Below, piece after piece: positions 39,524 through 44,933 of a stretch of DNA of 44,933 nucleotides; positions within the stretch are counted from its first letter, which is position 1; each line of letters starts with the position of its first letter. This DNA is from Actinomycetota bacterium (GTDB lineage: Bacteria > Actinomycetota > Acidimicrobiia > Acidimicrobiales > Ilumatobacteraceae): NCBI GenBank assembly GCA_007279905.1, contig QYPH01000005.1, positions 1 through 44,933 of the forward strand, given 5' to 3'. The position numbers were made by a program, and so were the translations under genes. The notes below the pieces were generated by a model. The model made no database searches. It was not told the origin of the DNA and saw only the letters and a list, made by a program, of their open reading frames with translations.

Positions 39524-39850
39524 GTGACTGGAGCTCCCGAAAAACTCCCAATCAAGATGCTCAATGACCGTCTATTGGTGCGTATACCCCAAGGCGAGAA
39601 CGAGCGTCGGTCGCATGGGGGAATTGTGATTCCCGCAACCGCGCAGGTGGCTAAGCGTTTGGTGTGGGCCGAAGTAGTAGCAATGGGGCAAAACGTGCGC
39701 GCAGCAGAGACGGGTGATCGAGTGTTGTTTAGCCCAGATGATCGCTATGAAGTCGAAGTTGGTGGACAGGACTACATCATGTTGCGTGAGCGCGATATTC
39801 ATGCCGTGGCCGCCACGCGCATCGAAGCAAGCACGGGGCTCTACATCTGA
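39524..39850 (+). CDS. GroES-like co-chaperonin (Cpn10 family)
   Basis: KMLNDRLLVRIPQGENERRSHGGIVIPATAQVAKRLVWAEVVAMGQNVRAAETGDRVLFSPDDRYEVEVGGQDYIMLRERDIHAV. GTG start preferred to upstream ORF opening. Confidence 0.85.
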   Translation: MTGAPEKLPIKMLNDRLLVRIPQGENERRSHGGIVIPATAQVAKRLVWAEVVAMGQNVRAAETGDRVLFSPDDRYEVEVGGQDYIMLRERDIHAVAATRIEASTGLYI

Positions 39851-41370
39851 TGCAGTTTTTTCCAAGCCGTGAAGATTTTCATTTGCTTTCCATTGCCCAC
39901 ACTGTTGTTCCTGTGTGGACCGAAGTGTTGGCCGACATGGAGACGCCAGTTGCGACATACATGAAACTTGTTGGCGACGAACCAGGTTTTCTGCTCGAAT
40001 CAGTAGAAAACGGTGAGCGCTGGAGCAGGTATTCGTTTGTTGGGCGCAACCCACTGGCAACGCTCGTCTTGCGCGACGGCGTGATCGAAACATCTGGCGA
40101 GATCCCGGATGGCGTGGTGCTCGACAAGGGCATGTTGGCCGCGATGGAATCCTTGCTCAACATCTATAAAGCCCCAGTCATGGACGAGCTTCCGCCATTG
40201 CAGGGCGGGTTGATGGGGTTCTTGGGTTACGACATTGTGCGCGAAGTTGAGCATCTGCCAAACACACCGCGTGATGATCGTAAATTGCCAGATGCCGCGA
40301 TCAGCGTGATTGGATCATTGGCGGCATTTGATCACTGGCGTCAGCGCGTCTACATGTTGGAAAGCGTTCCATTAATCAATCTCAATAATCTTGAGATTGA
40401 TGCTGCATACGATGCCGCGATCGAGCGGATCAAGGATGCTGTTGATGATCTAACCAAGCCATTGTCGTATGTGGCTGTCGAACCGCCACGAGCCGATGAC
40501 TACAAAGCACAATTTGATCCAACGAAAAACGGCAACTCATATCAACGCGCTGTGCAGGCTGCCCAGGAGTACATCAGAGCCGGCGACATCTTTCAGGTCG
40601 TGTTGTCGCAGCGCTTTGATCTCAAACTGAATGCCGATCCGTTTGATGTCTATCGTGTCTTGCGCCAAGTCAATCCGAGCCCGTACATGTATTACGTCAA
40701 GCATCCAGAGCTCACGATCGTAGGTAGTTCGCCTGAGCCAATGGTGCAATTGCGTGATGGCAAAGTCATTAGTCGTCCAATAGCGGGCACTCGCAAACGT
40801 GGTGTCGACGAAGAGCACGACCGCAAATTGGCAGCCGACTTGAAGGAAAATCCAAAGGAGATCGCAGAGCACGTGATGCTTGTAGATCTTGCGCGCAACG
40901 ATGTTGGTCGCGTTGCCAAGTTTGGCACGATGAATGTCGACGAGTTCATGTCACTCGAGCGCTATAGCCACGTAATGCACTTGACATCGCAAGTATCTGG
41001 CGAGTTGTTGGATGGACTTGGGCCGATCGATGTATTGCGTGCCACTTTGCCAGCCGGAACCGTGAGTGGTGCGCCAAAAGTGCGAGCAATGGAGATCATT
41101 GATGAACTCGAGCCTGTCAAGCGTGGACCATACGCGGGTGTTGTTGGCTATGTCGATTTCTGTGGCAACTTAGATACGGCAATTGCAATTCGCACCATGT
41201 TTATTGGTGAGCACGGCGCTTCACTGCAGGCCGGTGCAGGCATCGTTGCCGACAGCATTCCAGAGGACGAAGATTTGGAGTGCTTCAACAAGACTGCGGC
41301 ATTGATGGCCGCAATTCCTGCAGCACGGCGCATGACCGCTGCCCGCAAAGCTGCTGGCGAAATTCAGTAA
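39850..41370 (+). CDS. trpE: anthranilate synthase component I
   Basis: PSREDFHLLSIAHTVVPVWTEVLADMETPVATYMKL, FQVVLSQRFDL, PSPYMYYV, RPIAGTRKRG, LPAGTVSGAPKVRAMEIIDELEP; start overlaps groES-like stop (TGATG). Confidence 0.95.
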   Translation: MQFFPSREDFHLLSIAHTVVPVWTEVLADMETPVATYMKLVGDEPGFLLESVENGERWSRYSFVGRNPLATLVLRDGVIETSGEIPDGVVLDKGMLAAMESLLNIYKAPVMDELPPLQGGLMGFLGYDIVREVEHLPNTPRDDRKLPDAAISVIGSLAAFDHWRQRVYMLESVPLINLNNLEIDAAYDAAIERIKDAVDDLTKPLSYVAVEPPRADDYKAQFDPTKNGNSYQRAVQAAQEYIRAGDIFQVVLSQRFDLKLNADPFDVYRVLRQVNPSPYMYYVKHPELTIVGSSPEPMVQLRDGKVISRPIAGTRKRGVDEEHDRKLAADLKENPKEIAEHVMLVDLARNDVGRVAKFGTMNVDEFMSLERYSHVMHLTSQVSGELLDGLGPIDVLRATLPAGTVSGAPKVRAMEIIDELEPVKRGPYAGVVGYVDFCGNLDTAIAIRTMFIGEHGASLQAGAGIVADSIPEDEDLECFNKTAALMAAIPAARRMTAARKAAGEIQ

Positions 41371-41380
41371 CCGAATTGTC

Positions 41381-42163
41381 ATGAACGGGTCACCCTTTTG
41401 GCTCGCAGTTGAGCGAGATGTCGTTACGGTCACGGGCTCCGACGCCAAATCGTATTTGCACTCACAATTGTCGCAAGACATCGCTTCAATGCAGCCTGGC
41501 GACGTGCGCGCTTCGTTGTTGTTGCAACCAACTGGCAAGATCGATTCGTTATTGCGAGTTATCTGTGCTTCCGCTGATCGTTTTGTGCTTGACTGCGACT
41601 CTGGTTTCGGCGAGTCAACTGTTGCGCGCCTCAACCGATTCAAGATCCGTGTCAATGCCGACATCGAGTTGCAAACCCAAACATGGCGTGCGGTTCGTGG
41701 CACTACACAAATTCATATCGACGGCGCAATACCTGCATGGCGACAAGATGGCACAGCAGTCGATGTGTTCTCTCCAAATGTGACATTGCCTTCTACATTG
41801 CGCGAGGGAACTGAATCCGAATTTGTTGAGTCACGCATCCGGGCGTGCTGGCCAGTCATGGGCATTGACATCACGACCGCCATGATTCCCGCCGAAAGTG
41901 GTGTCGTCGATGATGCAGTGAGTTTCACCAAGGGCTGCTATCCCGGTCAAGAACTCGTTGAGCGCATGGACTCGCGAGGGTCAATGGCAAAGCAAAGATT
42001 ATGTAGGGTGAATTGTGTCCCAGGCACAAAGCCGCAAGATGAAGTGTTGGTGAACGGCGAAGTAGTGGGGCACTACACCACGGTGGCGAACACAATTGCA
42101 CTCGCGTTGATTAAGCGGGGTGTCGATGTAACCGACCCATTCACACAAACCCTGCCCCTCTAG
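41381..42163 (+). CDS. ygfZ: YgfZ/GcvT-like folate-binding Fe-S maintenance protein
   Basis: KSYLHSQLSQDIASMQPGDVRASLLLQPTGKI and signature KGCYPGQELVERMDSRG. Confidence 0.9.
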   Translation: MNGSPFWLAVERDVVTVTGSDAKSYLHSQLSQDIASMQPGDVRASLLLQPTGKIDSLLRVICASADRFVLDCDSGFGESTVARLNRFKIRVNADIELQTQTWRAVRGTTQIHIDGAIPAWRQDGTAVDVFSPNVTLPSTLREGTESEFVESRIRACWPVMGIDITTAMIPAESGVVDDAVSFTKGCYPGQELVERMDSRGSMAKQRLCRVNCVPGTKPQDEVLVNGEVVGHYTTVANTIALALIKRGVDVTDPFTQTLPL

Positions 42164-42166
42164 AAT
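42161..42166 (+). promoter_or_regulatory. Putative -10 (TAGAAT) of ppdK; first three bases are the ygfZ stop codon
   Basis: TAGAAT-N6-ATG(42173). Confidence 0.5.
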
Positions 42167-42172
42167 GGTGAG

Positions 42173-44869
42173 ATGACATACATCTACGCTTTTGATCACA
42201 AGCACCGCAAATCACCAATGAGTCTCAAAGACTTGCTGGGTGGCAAGGGTGCCAACTTGGCCGAGATGATGAGTGTGTTGCGCTTGCCTGTGCCGCACGG
42301 TTTTACTGTCACAACCGATGCATGTCGCGACTATATGCATGGTGGTTGGCCCAAAACTCTCGATAAAGAGATCGCATTGCAAGTAACAGCCCTTGAGCGC
42401 AAGATGAAGGCACGCTTGGGTGATCCGACGAGCCCATTATTGGTGTCGGTTCGTTCTGGCGCGAAGTTTTCGATGCCAGGAATGATGGACACCGTTCTCA
42501 ATTTGGGTCTCAACGACAAGAGCGTGGTCGGGCTTGCACGAACCACCAATGACGAGCGCTTTTCGTACGACAGCTATCGCCGTTTTATCTCAATGTACGG
42601 ACGCATTGTGCTGGGTATCGATGGCGCAAAATTTGAGCATCCGTTTGATGCAGCAAAGAAGTCTGCCGGAGTAAAGAGTGATGCCGATTTGCCGGCAGCT
42701 TCATTGAAGAGTCTGTGCGAGACGTACAAACAAGTTGTTAAGGACGAGACGGGCCGCGAGTTTCCACAAGATCCGATGAAGCAATTGCGTGGGGCAATTG
42801 AAGCGGTGTTTCGTTCGTGGAATGGTGCGCGAGCGATTGCCTACCGCGTGCGCGAAAAAATCAGCCACGATTTGGGAACCGCAGTAAACGTGCAAGCAAT
42901 GGTGTTTGGAAATCGAGACAACAATTCGGGCACCGGCGTGGGTTTTACTCGCAACGCCGCAACCGGAGAGAACAAACCATATGGCGACTTTTTGGTCAAC
43001 GCGCAGGGTGAAGACGTGGTGGCGGGTATTCGCAATACCGAAACGCTCGACGACCTCAAGCGCCAATTTCCAGCGATCCACGCAGAGTTGATGACAATCT
43101 TTGATCGACTCGAGCGACATTACAAAGACATGTGCGACACCGAGTTCACGATCGATCAAGGAAAGTTGTGGATGTTGCAAACGCGAGTCGGCAAGCGCAC
43201 CGGCGCTGCTGCACTGCGCATGGCAGTCGACATGACGAAGCCCACAGGTAAGGGCAAAACAGCGTGGAAGATCTCGAAGAAAGATGCCTTGATGCGCGTT
43301 GCAGCCGAGCATCTCGATCAGGTATTGCACCCGCAGTTTGCAAACAAATCTAAGGCGCTGACAAAGGGTCTTGCTGCATCGCCTGGCGCCGCAGTTGGCG
43401 CTGTCTATTTCACTGCCGATGACGCGGCTGCTGCCGCAGGACGTGGCGAGGCCGTCATTTTGGTGCGTAGCGAAACGAGCCCAGAAGACGTGCACGGCAT
43501 GATGGTTGCAAAGGGAATCTTGACCGCACGAGGCGGCCTCGTGAGCCATGCTGCTGTTGTTGCTCGAGGATGGGGAACACCAGCCATCGTCGGCGCAGAG
43601 TCTGTACACATTGACGGCAAAAAATTCACCGTTGGCGACACCGTTGTCAAAGAAGGCGATGTTATTTCGCTCGATGGAACAACCGGCGAAGTGATGATTG
43701 GCGCGATGACACTTACTGCTGCCGAACCAACAAAAGAGTTTCATACCATTTTGAAGTGGGCAGACGAAATACGCAAAGGCAAAATGGCGGTGCGCGCAAA
43801 TGCCGACACCGACGAAGATGCCATCAAAGCACGCGAATATGGAGCGGAAGGTATTGGACTGTGCCGTACCGAGCACATGTTTTTGGCGCCAGATCGCCTG
43901 CCTGTTGTGCGACGCATGATTATGGCAAGCACTCCGGATGAAGAGACGGCTGCTTTGGACGAATTGCGTAAGGTGCAGACCGAAGACTTCGCTGCATTGC
44001 TCCGCGCGATGAGCGGATTGCCTGTCACTGTGCGCTTACTTGACCCGCCATTGCACGAATTTTTGCCGCGCGTCGATGAGCTCGAGATCAAGAAGGCAAC
44101 TGTTGGTCTCACTGCTGAAGAAACCAAGCTGATTGAAGCAGCGCATTCGTGGGCCGAAGTTAACCCGATGCTTGGCACACGCGGTGTTCGACTTGGCGTG
44201 ATCAAGCCAGGTTTGTACGCAATGCAAGTGCGAGCACTGCTTGCTGCTGCCGACATTGTTGCAAGCGAGGGTTTCTCGCCAATTGTGGAAGTAATGATCC
44301 CTCTCACCGTGACAAAAGAAGAATTGGCTTTGGCCCGCAGTTGGGTCGAACAAGAAATTTTGGACCACTCAAAGCAGCTCAAGCCTGCTGCAAAGTCTGG
44401 CGCGAAGAAATCCCTCAAGAAGTCCAAGCGTCCTAAAGTGACTATCGGCACGATGATCGAGACTCCGCGTGCAGCTCTTGTTGCTGGTGAGTTGGCAGAG
44501 ATTAGCGATTTCTTTAGTTTCGGAACCAATGACCTCACCCAAATGACGTTTGGTTTCAGTCGCGACGACGTGGAAAGTCGCATGATGCCTGCATATTTGG
44601 AGGCAGGTCTACTGAAGCGAAATCCATTTGAGACAATTGACCAAGTTGGTGTTGGTGAACTTGTGAAGATTGCCGCCGCACGTGGTCGCAAGGCAAAACG
44701 CGGAATCAAACTTGGTGTGTGCGGAGAACATGGCGGCGATCCAGCATCAATCGGATTGTTTTATCGCGCCGGACTTGATTCTGCGTCGTGTTCGCCGTAT
44801 CGTATACCTATAGCCCGACTTGCGTCAGCGCAAGCGATCTTCGGGGGAAGTAAAGCCGATACTAAATAG
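42173..44869 (+). CDS. ppdK: pyruvate, phosphate dikinase
   Basis: LLGGKGANLAEM, SMPGMMDTVLNLGLND, GGLVSHAAVVARGWGTP, IGTMIETPRAALVAGELAEISDFFSFGTNDLTQMTFGFSRDD, GVCGEHGGDPASI. Confidence 0.97.
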   Translation: MTYIYAFDHKHRKSPMSLKDLLGGKGANLAEMMSVLRLPVPHGFTVTTDACRDYMHGGWPKTLDKEIALQVTALERKMKARLGDPTSPLLVSVRSGAKFSMPGMMDTVLNLGLNDKSVVGLARTTNDERFSYDSYRRFISMYGRIVLGIDGAKFEHPFDAAKKSAGVKSDADLPAASLKSLCETYKQVVKDETGREFPQDPMKQLRGAIEAVFRSWNGARAIAYRVREKISHDLGTAVNVQAMVFGNRDNNSGTGVGFTRNAATGENKPYGDFLVNAQGEDVVAGIRNTETLDDLKRQFPAIHAELMTIFDRLERHYKDMCDTEFTIDQGKLWMLQTRVGKRTGAAALRMAVDMTKPTGKGKTAWKISKKDALMRVAAEHLDQVLHPQFANKSKALTKGLAASPGAAVGAVYFTADDAAAAAGRGEAVILVRSETSPEDVHGMMVAKGILTARGGLVSHAAVVARGWGTPAIVGAESVHIDGKKFTVGDTVVKEGDVISLDGTTGEVMIGAMTLTAAEPTKEFHTILKWADEIRKGKMAVRANADTDEDAIKAREYGAEGIGLCRTEHMFLAPDRLPVVRRMIMASTPDEETAALDELRKVQTEDFAALLRAMSGLPVTVRLLDPPLHEFLPRVDELEIKKATVGLTAEETKLIEAAHSWAEVNPMLGTRGVRLGVIKPGLYAMQVRALLAAADIVASEGFSPIVEVMIPLTVTKEELALARSWVEQEILDHSKQLKPAAKSGAKKSLKKSKRPKVTIGTMIETPRAALVAGELAEISDFFSFGTNDLTQMTFGFSRDDVESRMMPAYLEAGLLKRNPFETIDQVGVGELVKIAAARGRKAKRGIKLGVCGEHGGDPASIGLFYRAGLDSASCSPYRIPIARLASAQAIFGGSKADTK

Positions 44870-44933
44870 TTTCGGCCCAAACCCGAGCGATCCAAGGCAG
44901 GCACACGGTGAGCACGATATTCAGCGCAAGTGA
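44862..44933 (-). CDS. C-terminal fragment of a putative membrane protein (truncated by window edge)
   Basis: Minus-strand frame is open to the edge: ...SLALNIVLTVCLPWIARVWAETI-stop, overlapping ppdK stop convergently. Confidence 0.4.
   Translation of the reverse strand, partial: SLALNIVLTVCLPWIARVWAETI

Noticed and set aside
41368-41383. Stop-codon -10 overlap at trpE to ygfZ (TAACCG-N7-ATG)
   Set aside because: Spacing fits but the hexamer lacks the essential final T; not counted.
42701-43876. 391-aa minus-strand ORF inside ppdK
   Set aside because: Antisense shadow ORF; Cys/His-rich translation without domain signature, ppdK motifs on the + strand are unambiguous.
43741-44709. 322-aa minus-strand ORF inside ppdK
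   Set aside because: Ser/Arg-rich antisense frame over the conserved PEP-utilising domain; not credible as a protein.
1-44933. CRISPR array, transposase, prophage or defence island
   Set aside because: No regularly spaced repeats, terminal inverted repeats with transposase, integrase or phage genes were seen; both tRNA-Val genes lack neighbouring integrase or duplicated tRNA 3' ends.

Overview
The window is a dense, housekeeping-type bacterial chromosome segment of 44.9 kb. It is probably actinobacterial: it has a mycothiol synthase (MshD), a 6C-type sRNA, a DUF3499-like protein and TANNNT -10 boxes. I see no phage, transposon, CRISPR array or defence island. The main gene content is as follows: two tRNA-Val genes (GAC and CAC); a central-carbon block (acyl-CoA dehydrogenase, Icd, citrate synthase, aconitase, carboxyltransferase); gltBD; ddl/murF; ald; a polyamine-type ABC transporter with an aldehyde dehydrogenase and a fused double permease; rlmN, pepF and mshD; and an nth-groES-trpE-ygfZ-ppdK run. 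Four features stand out. (1) There is a candidate 6C small RNA at 8690-8800 with two C6/C5-loop hairpins and a 10-bp terminator. (2) About 14 genes start 6-8 nt after a TANNNT box, the pattern expected for leaderless mRNAs. At four co-directional junctions the upstream stop codon (TAG/TAA) forms the first three bases of the next gene's putative -10 box. (3) A perfect 11-7-11 inverted repeat spans the nitroreductase start codon and a putative divergent promoter. (4) The polyamine permease is a PotB-PotC fusion with an unusual extra membrane segment in its second half. All calls come from reading the sequence; no searches or folding programs were run.
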